NCBI GenBank assembly: GCA_031292435.1
Contig: JARLHD010000263.1
Location: forward strand, 1-44,138
Length of the DNA: 44,138 nucleotides
Source: Ignavibacteriaceae bacterium
GTDB lineage: Bacteria > Bacteroidota > Ignavibacteria > Ignavibacteriales > Ignavibacteriaceae
Direction of reading: 5' to 3'
Within the stretch, counting starts at the first letter, position 1. Every line of letters begins with the position of its first letter. Under the pieces are notes generated by a model, which saw only the letters and a program-made list of their open reading frames with translations, had not been told where the DNA came from and did no database searches. Positions 17,783 to 27,649 of this stretch are shown piece by piece. A program made the position numbers and the translations under genes.

Positions 17783-18682
17783 ATGAATAATTGTTGTCCT
17801 CTTTGTAAATGCTCAAATTATCATGAAATTGGATTCCCCGATGTTGGAGAAAAGGCAAAAAAAATAATCAAGGAAAAATATTCCATTGTCCAATGTAATA
17901 ACTGTCAATTTTATTTCATTAACCCTGCGATAAACTTTTTAAAAAAGGAATGGGAATATTTATATAATAATGATTACTTTTCTAAAATGACAAAGTGGCA
18001 TTTGAAACGTAGAGAGAAGGATAGAATAGAAAGGTTTGATAAATTACAAAAGCATTCAACAAATATAATAAAAACATTTCTTGATGTTGGCTGTGGAGAA
18101 GGTTATTCTCTTTTAGAAGCATATAATCGAGGGTGGATTATTTATGGGCAAGATATATATGATCACAGAAATGAAGAAATTAAAAAAATTAATAATCATT
18201 TCATAAAAGCAGAGTTATTTGATGCTTCTTTCCCAGACAATTTTTTTGATATAGTTTATCTTGATTCTGTTCTGGAGCATGTGCAAAATCCCTTGGAATA
18301 TTTGCTTGAAATAAAAAGAATAATGAAAGTTGGGAGTATTCTTTATGTCGGGGTACCAAATGAGGATTCTCTGTTGAATGTTTACCGTAAGTTTTTCTTT
18401 AAATTAAGTGGCAAAAAAACAATCTCCGAAAAGTTAATGCCATTTAAAACTCCTTATCATATCGGAGGATTCAACTCTTATTCACTTGATTATATAGTTG
18501 AAAAAGTGAAACTCAGGGTTATTATAAAAAAAAATTTTGCATGCCATTTGGAATTTCTAAAATATCCGTTATTATCGGTTGGTTTTTATACAACTCTTTC
18601 CTTTCTCCCGATATATTTACTGGCGGCACTTATTAAGAAAGAAGTGTATTTTGAATTATATCTGGAAAAAAATAGCAATTGA
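17783..18682 (+). CDS. Class I methyltransferase with N-terminal zinc ribbon
   Basis: The 299 residues have two CxxC pairs at the N-terminus (CPLCKC and CNNCQF) flanking a short insert, then a class I SAM domain with DVGCGEGYSLLEAYNRGW and VYLDSVLEHVQNPLEYLLEI. The C-terminus is hydrophobic (YPLLSVGFYTTLSFLPIYLLAAL) and may touch the membrane. This zinc-ribbon plus methyltransferase arrangement is common in O-antigen and capsule loci, where such proteins methylate sugars or lipid-linked glycans. Target unknown. The stop lies one base before the next GTG. Confidence 0.85.
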   Translation: MNNCCPLCKCSNYHEIGFPDVGEKAKKIIKEKYSIVQCNNCQFYFINPAINFLKKEWEYLYNNDYFSKMTKWHLKRREKDRIERFDKLQKHSTNIIKTFLDVGCGEGYSLLEAYNRGWIIYGQDIYDHRNEEIKKINNHFIKAELFDASFPDNFFDIVYLDSVLEHVQNPLEYLLEIKRIMKVGSILYVGVPNEDSLLNVYRKFFFKLSGKKTISEKLMPFKTPYHIGGFNSYSLDYIVEKVKLRVIIKKNFACHLEFLKYPLLSVGFYTTLSFLPIYLLAALIKKEVYFELYLEKNSN

Positions 18683-18683
18683 A

Positions 18684-20210
18684 GTGACTACAAAAAAAAC
18701 TTTGTCAATTGCCGGTGTTTCAATAATCATCACATTAATTAATTTGTTTTCGAAGGGGTTGGGATTTGTACGAGAAATGCTTTTTGCCGGTATATTCGGG
18801 CTTGGACAAGATTATGATCTATTGCTTGTAAGTTCGGTCTTACCCTTAACATTAAGTACCATTCTACTATATCTTGGACAAAATTATTTCATTCCGATAT
18901 CAAATAAGTTTCTTAAATCTGATGAAACTAAAGAAACCTTGTTTTTAAATTTGAACATACTGATTTTTTTTATCGTGGGAACAATATTAGCCTTAATCCT
19001 TTATTTATTAAAAAATCAGGTTATCGGATTATATCTGTCAAATTCAAATAGTTTAATCAAAGAACGGGCAGTATTGATTTTTTCGATCTATCTTGTGTCG
19101 ATTCCTATATATAGCGTTATATCGATATTATCTGCTTATTTTCAACAAAAACTTATATTCATAATACCTGCAGTTTCACAATTATTCTTAAATCTATGCA
19201 TTTTGATATTGGTCCCCATTTTCCATTTAAAATATGGAATATTAATTATACCATTAAGTTATAATGCCGGGGCTCTTATTCAACTCATATATTTGATAAA
19301 TAGAGCAAATGTTAAATCATTTAGATTGCAAGATTTAAAGTACTTTAAGAAAAATTTAATATCAATTTCAAGCAGTTTAATAATTGTTATTCTGATAGAA
19401 TCAATTGGGCAACTTTTTTTAATAGCAGATCGTTATTTCTTTAATGTAGTTAACAAAGGTGGAATTGCTGCATTAAATTATGCATTAAATATATTTCTTT
19501 TACCGATATCAATAGTCGCTATATCTATTTATACTGTTATATTTCCAAGATTAACAGAACTTTATACAAACAAATCATATAAAGAACTTGAAATATTTCT
19601 ATTGAAAAATCTGAAATTATGTCTAATTATATTTATACCTGTAACATTTGTTTTTATTTTTTATAATAACTTCATAATAACAATTTTATACGAACGTGGG
19701 CAATTTGGAATTGAGGATAGTATTATAACAAGTCATGCACTGAGTTATTTATCCATCAGTTTATTCATATTTTCTATTTATGGGGTTGTTAACAAATTAT
19801 TTTACAGTTCCGGTATGTTAAAGATCTTATTGGTAATTACAATTTCCAGTTGTATTATTAAAATTATAATGAATTATACTCTTGTAAATACCCTAAGTCA
19901 AAATGGATTAGCTTTAAGTACGTCGATTACATATTTCTTTCTATTTGTCGTAAGCCTATTTGTAGTTTCTAGAAAATTACATATCAAGAAATTATATAAC
20001 ATCTATTTAATATTATTATTTTTGATGTTCAATGGGCTTGTAAGTATTACTGTAGTTGAAATAGTTTCAAAGGTTCTATCTATACCAGTTCATTTAAAAG
20101 AAATATTAAAAATCTCTCTTTTTGTAGTTGTAAATTATAATAATTTAGTTGTTATTGATTATTTTCCAGTAGGTCACTTAAAAAATATATTACCCTCACT
20201 TAAAAATTAA
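18684..20210 (+). CDS. MurJ/MviN-family lipid-linked oligosaccharide flippase
   Basis: The 508 residues have about 13-14 membrane helices. The N-terminal LFSKGLGFVREMLFAGIFGLGQDYD matches the MurJ/MVF loop (SKxLGxxRE..A..FG), and the middle motif LNYALNIFLLPISIVAISIYTVIFPRLTE is also MurJ-like. I start it at GTG 18684, right after the upstream stop. A longer in-frame start would lie inside the previous gene. Located among EPS genes, it most likely flips the polysaccharide repeat unit, taking the place of Wzx. It could instead be the genuine MurJ of the organism. Confidence 0.85.
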   Translation: MTTKKTLSIAGVSIIITLINLFSKGLGFVREMLFAGIFGLGQDYDLLLVSSVLPLTLSTILLYLGQNYFIPISNKFLKSDETKETLFLNLNILIFFIVGTILALILYLLKNQVIGLYLSNSNSLIKERAVLIFSIYLVSIPIYSVISILSAYFQQKLIFIIPAVSQLFLNLCILILVPIFHLKYGILIIPLSYNAGALIQLIYLINRANVKSFRLQDLKYFKKNLISISSSLIIVILIESIGQLFLIADRYFFNVVNKGGIAALNYALNIFLLPISIVAISIYTVIFPRLTELYTNKSYKELEIFLLKNLKLCLIIFIPVTFVFIFYNNFIITILYERGQFGIEDSIITSHALSYLSISLFIFSIYGVVNKLFYSSGMLKILLVITISSCIIKIIMNYTLVNTLSQNGLALSTSITYFFLFVVSLFVVSRKLHIKKLYNIYLILLFLMFNGLVSITVVEIVSKVLSIPVHLKEILKISLFVVVNYNNLVVIDYFPVGHLKNILPSLKN

Positions 20211-20214
20211 TAAT

Positions 20215-20937
20215 ATGCCTGATTTTAGAGATCAATTATATAAAAATTATGTTACAAAATTTAAAAAATATTATATAAGTTCGGACCCTGATATTATTAA
20301 ATCAGATTGGATAAAATACAAAAAAAAAATAATACCTTTATTATTAAATTATGGCAAAAAAGCAGAGATTCTTGAAATAGGTTGCGGTCCTGGATATATA
20401 CTTGAATTTTTAAATAATGAAGGATATTGCAATTTAATTGGGATTGATATTTCTGAGGAGCAAATTGAAAAAGCAAAATCAAAGGGGCTCAATGTAAGGA
20501 CTGAAAATGTATTTGATTACCTGAAAGACAATAAAAATAAATATGATATTATTATTGCCTTTGACTTTATAGAGCATTTTAATAAAGAAGAACTATACAA
20601 TCTTGTTGTTAAAATTTATCATTCTTTGAAAGAATCAGGCATGGTAATAATTCGTACACCAAATGGAGAGGGAATTGCTTCCCAGAAGATCATATATGGA
20701 GACTTCACTCATTTGACAATACTGACCCCCGATTCTTTGTTCCAATTATTAAAAATGGTGGGATTTAGTGAGATTAATTTTTGGGAGACTGGACCTATTG
20801 CAAAAAATTTAACTGGTTTTATCAGATTGATATTATGGAAAATTATTAGATTGATTTACAATTTTATCAGGCTAGTGGAGACGGGAGGAGTGGATAAAGT
20901 ATTAACACAGGATTTTACTTGTTCAGCAAAAAAATAA
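20215..20937 (+). CDS. Class I SAM-dependent methyltransferase
   Basis: The 240 residues carry motif I ILEIGCGPGYILEFLNNEG, LIGIDIS at strand 2, and IIIAFDFIEHFNKEEL in the post-motif region, followed by RTPNGEG. It is of the Methyltransf_11/23 type, a class often found modifying glycans in O-antigen and EPS loci. Its last bases overlap the next ATG (TAATG), so it is coupled to the polymerase/ligase gene. Substrate unknown. Confidence 0.85.
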   Translation: MPDFRDQLYKNYVTKFKKYYISSDPDIIKSDWIKYKKKIIPLLLNYGKKAEILEIGCGPGYILEFLNNEGYCNLIGIDISEEQIEKAKSKGLNVRTENVFDYLKDNKNKYDIIIAFDFIEHFNKEELYNLVVKIYHSLKESGMVIIRTPNGEGIASQKIIYGDFTHLTILTPDSLFQLLKMVGFSEINFWETGPIAKNLTGFIRLILWKIIRLIYNFIRLVETGGVDKVLTQDFTCSAKK

Positions 20938-22388
20938 TGGGAAGTAAAATTATTGTGGAGCCTTCCAACAAAATTAGCAAAATAAATCAATTAACCCTCA
21001 CTACTTTCCCTGGAAATACAATAATTATTATATTTTCTTTAATCATTGCAGTATTCGTCTGCCTAATTCAGAATTATATCCTGTATGGTATAGCAATGCT
21101 GATAGCTGGTGTTCTGGTTTATAATATAGGGAAATCTTTTTTATTTGGAATAATAATAATAATTCTTTTAACTGCCATAAACCCGGATATCACTGGTTTT
21201 AGGGCTATTCTTAATATTTTATCAATTTCAGTCTTATTCTATTTTTTTATACGTGAGTATGGATTTAAATTTTCAGAATATCCGTCCCTACCTATTGAAG
21301 TCAAATACCTGGGAGGAATGATTATTATTACTCTTATTATTTCAACTATTGCATCTGGTATGCATGTTATAAGTCTAATAGCACTTGTCAGGTCCATAAT
21401 ATTTTATTTTGTATGTTATATTTTTTATTCAAATATAACGGCTAAAAGTACTATTTATTATTTCTATTATTCATTAATTGCTGCATCATTTATAGTATCA
21501 CTGAGTATTTATTATGACCTTTTTCAATCTGGATTAGTTATTTTTCTTGCCGTAGGTCAATTAGCAAGATATGCTGGCGAATATGGAAACCCTAATTATG
21601 TGGGCTTACTTGTATTTATAACTACTACTATGCTTATATCAATATTAATTAACAAACATAAGGTCGGAAATTTATTCTTATTATGGGCAATGTTAATAAA
21701 TAATATTATTATTCTTGTTATTATAAATTCCAGAGCGTCAGTTATTTCAACCATATTAAGCGTATCATTTATATTATTAGTGCATAGAAGAAAATTGTTT
21801 TTCAAAATATCTATTTTTGTCCTAATTCTCAGTGTTGTATTATTATTGCTCCCTCCTGTGCAGGAATTTCTGTCGATATTTACAAGATTAGAAACTTTGG
21901 GAGAAAGAGAGTATTTCTGGGATTCAGGAATTGCAGTGATAAAAGATTACCCTATCTTCGGAGTGGGGCCTGATTTATTTGTAAATCATTTTTTCAATTA
22001 TTTACCCTCTTCAGCTGATTATTTATTTAAAATGGCATCGGTGATGAAACCGCATCCTCATAATTTTTTTCTATTTTTTACTGCTGAAAATGGGTTAATG
22101 GGATTACTTTCTTCCTTTCTGATATTTATTATTTATTTTTATATAGGATTTATGGCAATTAAAATATCACAAGAGAAAGATTATGACTATTATTTGATTT
22201 CTACAGCCATGACTTCAATTGGATTGGGGATTTTTATTAGAGCATTTTTTGAAGTTGACGGTATAATGAGTTATGGATATATAACAAGAGATCTGCCTTT
22301 TGGTTTATCAACTATAATATTATTTTTTATCTATAATAGATTAAAAGGTAACCACCTTATTAAGGCTGACCATGCAGCTGAATTTTAG
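20937..22388 (+). CDS. O-antigen ligase / Wzy-type polymerase family protein
   Basis: Integral membrane protein of 483 residues from ATG 20937, chosen over a TTG 18 bases upstream because it forms a TAATG junction. It has about 11-12 helices. The Wzy_C (WaaL/Wzy) features are GNPNYVGLLVF, NSRASVISTI, and a large extracytoplasmic loop with GVGPDLFVNHFF and the conserved PHPHNFFLFFTAENGLMGL. In a locus with flippase, Wzz and Wza it most likely polymerises repeat units. WaaL-like or protein-glycan ligases share these motifs, so the exact reaction is open. Confidence 0.87.
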   Translation: MGSKIIVEPSNKISKINQLTLTTFPGNTIIIIFSLIIAVFVCLIQNYILYGIAMLIAGVLVYNIGKSFLFGIIIIILLTAINPDITGFRAILNILSISVLFYFFIREYGFKFSEYPSLPIEVKYLGGMIIITLIISTIASGMHVISLIALVRSIIFYFVCYIFYSNITAKSTIYYFYYSLIAASFIVSLSIYYDLFQSGLVIFLAVGQLARYAGEYGNPNYVGLLVFITTTMLISILINKHKVGNLFLLWAMLINNIIILVIINSRASVISTILSVSFILLVHRRKLFFKISIFVLILSVVLLLLPPVQEFLSIFTRLETLGEREYFWDSGIAVIKDYPIFGVGPDLFVNHFFNYLPSSADYLFKMASVMKPHPHNFFLFFTAENGLMGLLSSFLIFIIYFYIGFMAIKISQEKDYDYYLISTAMTSIGLGIFIRAFFEVDGIMSYGYITRDLPFGLSTIILFFIYNRLKGNHLIKADHAAEF

Positions 22389-22500
22389 AAAACTCAATAA
22401 AATTTAAACGAAAATATTATTAATTATAGTTTAATATTTTTTATTTACTTTTATTAAAGTTATTAAATTTTAGGAAAAAACACAATTCATTTGGATTTAT

Positions 22501-23493
22501 GTGCAAATAAAGAAAAAACATACAGAAATTAGATTTTTTAGTCACTTTCTTAATAAGATTCTGGTATTTTATTTGCCGGAGTATGCTACATACTGGCATA
22601 CAATAACACCTTGCGCTATTGATTCCAAGCCAGATGAACTGGGTAAATATTATCTGGACTTTTCAAGCAAATACTATTACCCTGGGAAATTTGACGGGAA
22701 AGGAATTCCCATTTATGAATTTCCTGATAAACGAGCAATCTACCATCCGATAGTAATATGCCAATACGCTTTTGCTTTGTTTGAATTACTATTTAAATCA
22801 AATTATTCGAATAAAACAGCCGAAACACAATTCCTTATTCAGGCAGACTGGTTGTTAAAATCCGGATCGGAGACAAAAAAAGGTCTTGTTTGGTATATTG
22901 ATTATAGCATTAAAGAATATGGCTTATATCAACCTTGGTTTTCAGCTTTAGCTCAAGGTGAGGCAATTTCTGTTTTGACCCGTGCATATAAATTAACAAG
23001 TAATATAGATTTCATTAAAGCTTGTGATAAAGCAATAATTCCATTTACTTTGCAAGTAAAATCAGGTGGATTAGTAAATCTATTTAAAAATATTCCTGTT
23101 TATGAAGAATATCCTTCTCCTATACGTACCGTTGCAGTATTAAATGGTTTTATATTTTCTTTATTTGGTCTATATGACTATTATTTAAGTACTAAAAATT
23201 CCCTTGCAAAAGAACTATTTGAGAATGGTATTGATTCGTTAACAAAAATTCTACCATATTATGATATAAAATACTGGTCAAGTTATTATCTTTTTGATTA
23301 CCCCAAATCTTATACTTCATCATTTACATATCATAATATTATGATTAACCAATTAAAAGCACTATCTATAATCTCAAATGAAAAAATATTCTCTGAATAT
23401 TCGAACAAATGGGAATCATATAAAAATAGTAATTATTATAAAACGAAAGCACTTATTAGAAAAATATTGTTTTCACGAAAACTAAAGGTTTAA
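22501..23493 (+). CDS. D-glucuronyl C5-epimerase family protein (heparosan epimerase-like)
   Basis: The 330 residues match the C-terminal catalytic part of heparan-sulfate glucuronyl C5-epimerases: a WYIDYSIKEYGLYQPWFSALAQGEAISVLTRAY-type block, EEYPSP followed by VLNGFIFSLFGLYDYY, and the region YYDIKYWSSYYLFDYP. These enzymes convert glucuronate to iduronate within a polymer. The start is GTG at 22501 after an AT-rich 112-base gap. There is no signal peptide, so it may act inside the cell on a lipid-linked or nascent chain. Along with UXS, it indicates a uronic-acid polymer. The substrate in this organism is inferred. Confidence 0.85.
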   Translation: MQIKKKHTEIRFFSHFLNKILVFYLPEYATYWHTITPCAIDSKPDELGKYYLDFSSKYYYPGKFDGKGIPIYEFPDKRAIYHPIVICQYAFALFELLFKSNYSNKTAETQFLIQADWLLKSGSETKKGLVWYIDYSIKEYGLYQPWFSALAQGEAISVLTRAYKLTSNIDFIKACDKAIIPFTLQVKSGGLVNLFKNIPVYEEYPSPIRTVAVLNGFIFSLFGLYDYYLSTKNSLAKELFENGIDSLTKILPYYDIKYWSSYYLFDYPKSYTSSFTYHNIMINQLKALSIISNEKIFSEYSNKWESYKNSNYYKTKALIRKILFSRKLKV

Positions 23494-23496
23494 AAA

Positions 23497-24603
23497 TTGG
23501 GTTTTTCAGAACATCTAGATAATCTGCCTTTTTTAAAAACTATTATTAGTTTTGTATCAAATTTTATACTAAAAATTATAAGAAGAATATCCCAGATAGG
23601 AAGTTCAAATCAAACTAATTTGGTTATTATATCCTTGCATAAACTTGGAGACACTGTTTTTACCTTTCCAGTGGTAGAAGAAATAGTTCGAAGAAATCCA
23701 AATAGAAAAATTATTATTCTTTGTTATGATTCAAGTAAAGATTTATATGAAAAATTTTTTAGAGTCGAAGTTGAAACATTAAATAGAGGAAATTTTTTTC
23801 TAAATGATAGGATAGCAAAATCGGGCGCAAGGAAAAAGTTAAGAAAATTAGAACCAGCTATATTGTATGATATTACTGGTGTTATGACCTCTGCATCGCT
23901 GATATTTAACTCGAGTTCTTCTCAAATTATAGGAACTAACCGAGACATATTCCGGTCCATATATTCTAAATATAATACGATTGAAAATGTGAAATATAGT
24001 TCTGATATTTATTTGAAAGCAGTTGGCATCAAATCCAATGAAAATAGTTATAAATTTGAAATTAAGGCTAAATATGATAAGTCATATCATATTTTAATTC
24101 ATCCCTTTGCCGGATGGAATTCAAAGGAATGGAATTTTAATAAATATATTGAGTTATGTTTAAAGTTAAATAATGTTCATAAATGTGCTTTTTTGATTCA
24201 GGAAGGATCTCTTAATAAGAGTAGAATTAAATATTTGGATAGTCAGGGAATTACTATAATATTAACTAGATCTACAAATGATCTTATGCAAGAAATAAAT
24301 AAATGTAGTTTATTAATTTCAAATGATACTGGCCCGATACAGATAGCTGCAATTATGGGAAAACCCACATTCACAATTTATGGGCCAACTAATCCTTTAT
24401 TTCACCTGCCCAGAGGAAATGGTCATCGATTTATTATCCATAAAATAAAATGTTCACCACAAGGGAATGAAAGATTATGTTATACATATGGAGGGAAAAA
24501 TGGATGTTTTTCATTTGAGTGTCTTAACCTTTTACAAGTAAATGAGGTTTTTGCATCCATAAAATCTTTTCTTGAAGATTTGGAAATTCAAGGCCAAAAA
24601 TAA
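23497..24603 (+). CDS. Glycosyltransferase family 9 (heptosyltransferase-like)
   Basis: The 368 residues show the GT9 pattern: N-terminal NLVIISLHKLGDTVFTFPVV, donor-side ILIHPFAGWNSKEWNFNKY and the late loop LLISNDTGPIQIAAIMGKPTFTIYGPTNP. A C-terminal cysteine cluster follows (IKCSPQGNERLCYTY ... GCFSFEC), as in many GT9 proteins. GT9 enzymes transfer heptose or related sugars; the donor here is not determinable. The start is TTG, three bases past the epimerase stop, with no good ribosome site. Confidence 0.88.
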   Translation: MGFSEHLDNLPFLKTIISFVSNFILKIIRRISQIGSSNQTNLVIISLHKLGDTVFTFPVVEEIVRRNPNRKIIILCYDSSKDLYEKFFRVEVETLNRGNFFLNDRIAKSGARKKLRKLEPAILYDITGVMTSASLIFNSSSSQIIGTNRDIFRSIYSKYNTIENVKYSSDIYLKAVGIKSNENSYKFEIKAKYDKSYHILIHPFAGWNSKEWNFNKYIELCLKLNNVHKCAFLIQEGSLNKSRIKYLDSQGITIILTRSTNDLMQEINKCSLLISNDTGPIQIAAIMGKPTFTIYGPTNPLFHLPRGNGHRFIIHKIKCSPQGNERLCYTYGGKNGCFSFECLNLLQVNEVFASIKSFLEDLEIQGQK

Positions 24604-24700
24604 AAGCTTGTATGAAGGTGTTTACAGTGGGTAATAATTTTAATGATTTTCTAAAAATATTATTTTAAATAGTTATTAATCAATCAAACTCTAATTTTTA

Positions 24701-25813
24701 ATGAAAATTTTATTTCTAGCTGATCCTATACCTTCACACACAATTAAATGGGTAAATTCTTTATCTAAGTCAGGGGTTGAAATATTATTATTCGGGTTAT
24801 CTGATTATAATTATGAATTATACAACCGCGAAATTAATATAGAAATTTATAAAACTCCGAAAATTATTAAAAACCGGGCTGATGGACATCTATTCAAATC
24901 TTTCTATCTGACTGCATATCCATCTTTGAAAAAAGTATTAAAAAAATTCAAACCAGATATACTACATTCGCATTATGCCTCAAGTTATGGATTATTAGGA
25001 GCCCTATGTCAGTTTCATCCATTTTTTCTTTCTGTTTGGGGAAATGATGTATTCGATTTCCCGCAAAAAACTATATTACATAAATTGCTGTTGCAATATA
25101 TATTGTCTAAACCTGATATGCTATTTTCCACAAGCAAGATAATGGCGAAGGAAACTAGTTTATACACTAAAAAGAAAATTAATATAATCCCTTTTGGTGT
25201 AGATACAGATATCTTTAAACCAAAAAAAGTCAGGAATGTTTTTAAGGAAAGTGATTTAGTAATCGGCACTGTTAAAGGTTTGGAAGATAACTATGGAATA
25301 GAATATCTCGTGAAGGCTTTCATTATATTAGAAAATAAATATCCAAATCTACCGTTAAGATTATTAATAGTTGGAGGAGGTTCACTTGAGAAAAAATTAA
25401 AGAATCAAGCAAAGAATTTGATTAATCAAGGGAAAGCCATTTTCACTGGGCACATACCACATAATAAAATTAGCACATATCATAATATGATTGATATAGC
25501 TGTATTTCCATCCATCAGCGAAAGTTTTGGGGTTTCAGTTATTGAAGCTTCTGCCTGTGGCATACCAGTTATTATTTCTGACGTTGGAGGAATGCCGGAA
25601 ATTATTAAAAATAATGTTACCGGCATAAAGGTAAGATCAGCGGATGAAAACAGTATTGCTGAAGCAATCGGTAAATTAATAATGGATAAAAATTTAAGGC
25701 TCAAAATGGGTGAAATGGGGAGGGAGAGAGTTATAAGATATTTTTACTGGCAGAATAATATAGATAAAATGATTTTATATTATGAATCCTATTTAAAAAA
25801 GGAAGGTCAGTAA
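24701..25813 (+). CDS. Glycosyltransferase family 4
   Basis: Retaining GT-B enzyme of 370 residues, likely adding a hexose or uronic acid to the repeat unit. The N-domain has DILHSHYASSYGLLGALC and the inter-domain segment is IIPFGVDTDIFKPKK. The C-domain holds ITIVGG-type VGGGSLEKKL, GHIPHNKIS and the nucleotide/phosphate-contacting FPSISESFGVSVIEASACG with the E-x7-E motif, then VIISDVGGMPEII. It stands after a 97-base gap in which I see nothing clear, possibly an internal promoter. Confidence 0.9.
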   Translation: MKILFLADPIPSHTIKWVNSLSKSGVEILLFGLSDYNYELYNREINIEIYKTPKIIKNRADGHLFKSFYLTAYPSLKKVLKKFKPDILHSHYASSYGLLGALCQFHPFFLSVWGNDVFDFPQKTILHKLLLQYILSKPDMLFSTSKIMAKETSLYTKKKINIIPFGVDTDIFKPKKVRNVFKESDLVIGTVKGLEDNYGIEYLVKAFIILENKYPNLPLRLLIVGGGSLEKKLKNQAKNLINQGKAIFTGHIPHNKISTYHNMIDIAVFPSISESFGVSVIEASACGIPVIISDVGGMPEIIKNNVTGIKVRSADENSIAEAIGKLIMDKNLRLKMGEMGRERVIRYFYWQNNIDKMILYYESYLKKEGQ

Positions 25814-25815
25814 TT

Positions 25816-27645
25816 ATGTGTGGTTTATTTGCTGCAATAAATTTTAATTCAAATTATACTAACGAAGATTATCATAAATTTATTTCTTTAACAGATATGG
25901 TGGCCTACAGGGGACCTGATTCCCATTCTTATTTGGGAATTGAATCAACATCAAAAATTAAAAGCGAAACAGATTTTAATATTTTCTTAGGGCATAGAAG
26001 ATTATCAATAATTGATCTTAGCTTTGATGGCTTGCAGCCAATGGAGGATGATAATGTTTTTATAATCTTCAACGGTGAAATATTTAACTTTATTGAAATT
26101 AGAGATGAATTGGCCAAGGAGGGATCAATATTTAGAACAAAAACTGATACAGAAGTTATATTAAAGTTATACAAAAAATATGGCGAAAAATCCTTTGAGA
26201 GATTAAATGGGATGTGGGCTTTTATCATTGTTGATCTAAACAAGAAAAGAGTTATAATAAGCAGAGATAGATTTTCGATCAAACCTATATATTACTATAA
26301 AAACAAAGGATCTATATTTTTCGGTAGTGAAATAAAACAATTAATTCCCTTGTTGTCTAAAAAGGATGTAAATGATAAAATACTTTCACTATTCCTAAAA
26401 CAAGGAATCCTGGATCATTCTGAAGAAACATTTATTAAAGATATTATTAAAGTTAAGGCCAAAACCAACTTGATTATTAATCTGTATAATTCTGATATAA
26501 GGGAAGAAAGTTATTGGGACTATAATATCACCGATATAAATGACCTTGACCAGGCTAGCAATGGATTCAAAGAACTTCTTATTGATAGTATTAAAATTAG
26601 GCTGCGAAGCGATGTTGAAATTGGTTCCTTATTAAGCGGAGGATTAGATTCTTCAGCAATATCTCATATTGGGAATAAACTTCAACATGGGGAATTAAAA
26701 ACTTATTCAGTGATTTCAAGGGATAAAAAATACAGCGAAGAGGACTTTATTGATCTTTTTGTAAAAGAAGAAAAAGTTTTTAATAAAAAAATAGTTTTAA
26801 TGCCTGAAGATATTATTGAAAATTTTGACAAGGTATTATATCATCAGGATGAACCTTTCAGTAATTTTATTGTGATGGCTCATTATACAATACTTGCGAA
26901 ATTGAAGGAAAAATCAGATATTACAGTAATATTGAGCGGACAGGGTGGTGATGAGATCTTAATGGGGTATCTCCGATATTATTTTTTTTATCTGAAGAAC
27001 CTAGCAAAGGGTAACAATTATTTAAACCTTTTCAGAGAAATATATTTTTCAATAATTAATAGAACTCTTATAATGCAATATCGAAGAAGTACTGCAAAAA
27101 GATATATGCCTAAACTGTTAAAACAATATGGAAATTATTTAATAAGGGATGTTGACTTAGAAGATGTTTGGAAATCTGATAACATGGTAGAAGCACAAAT
27201 CAGAGACATCGATCAATTTTCTGTTCCGATTCTTGCGCGATACGAAGATCGAAATTCAATGGCTCATTCTCTTGAAATAAGGCTACCTTTTCTTGATCAT
27301 CGCCTTGTTAACTTTGCATTAAGTCTTAAAACTTCACTGAAAATAAATAAAGGATGGAGTAAATATATTCTAAGAAAATCGTTGAACGAGTTACCAGACA
27401 AAATAAGGTGGAGAAGAGATAAAAAAGGTTTTATCCTTCCAGAACAGTTATGGCTGAAAAATGAATTTAGTAAAGATATTATTGAATTATTTCGGAACAG
27501 TATGTTAGATAAAATGGGAATTATTGATAAAAATAGTTTTTTGAAATATTATGAAATGTTTAGGAATAACAACAGAAATATACACTATACTGAAATTTCA
27601 AGAGCTTTTATTGCTGAAAAATGGTCAAGGATGATTTTCGGGTAG
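25816..27645 (+). CDS. asnB: Glutamine-hydrolysing asparagine synthase family protein
   Basis: The 609 residues combine an N-terminal class II glutaminase (MCGLF, nucleophile Cys2; YRGPDSH, GHRRLSIIDLS, NGEIFN) with a C-terminal synthetase domain with the PP-loop SGGLDSSAI (about 273-281) and SGQGGDEILMGY. In polysaccharide loci such proteins often amidate a uronic acid on a nucleotide sugar or nascent glycan rather than make asparagine. The uronate genes nearby support that here, though a plain AsnB cannot be excluded. The start follows the GT4 stop by two bases. Confidence 0.88.
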   Translation: MCGLFAAINFNSNYTNEDYHKFISLTDMVAYRGPDSHSYLGIESTSKIKSETDFNIFLGHRRLSIIDLSFDGLQPMEDDNVFIIFNGEIFNFIEIRDELAKEGSIFRTKTDTEVILKLYKKYGEKSFERLNGMWAFIIVDLNKKRVIISRDRFSIKPIYYYKNKGSIFFGSEIKQLIPLLSKKDVNDKILSLFLKQGILDHSEETFIKDIIKVKAKTNLIINLYNSDIREESYWDYNITDINDLDQASNGFKELLIDSIKIRLRSDVEIGSLLSGGLDSSAISHIGNKLQHGELKTYSVISRDKKYSEEDFIDLFVKEEKVFNKKIVLMPEDIIENFDKVLYHQDEPFSNFIVMAHYTILAKLKEKSDITVILSGQGGDEILMGYLRYYFFYLKNLAKGNNYLNLFREIYFSIINRTLIMQYRRSTAKRYMPKLLKQYGNYLIRDVDLEDVWKSDNMVEAQIRDIDQFSVPILARYEDRNSMAHSLEIRLPFLDHRLVNFALSLKTSLKINKGWSKYILRKSLNELPDKIRWRRDKKGFILPEQLWLKNEFSKDIIELFRNSMLDKMGIIDKNSFLKYYEMFRNNNRNIHYTEISRAFIAEKWSRMIFG

Positions 27646-27649
27646 AAAT

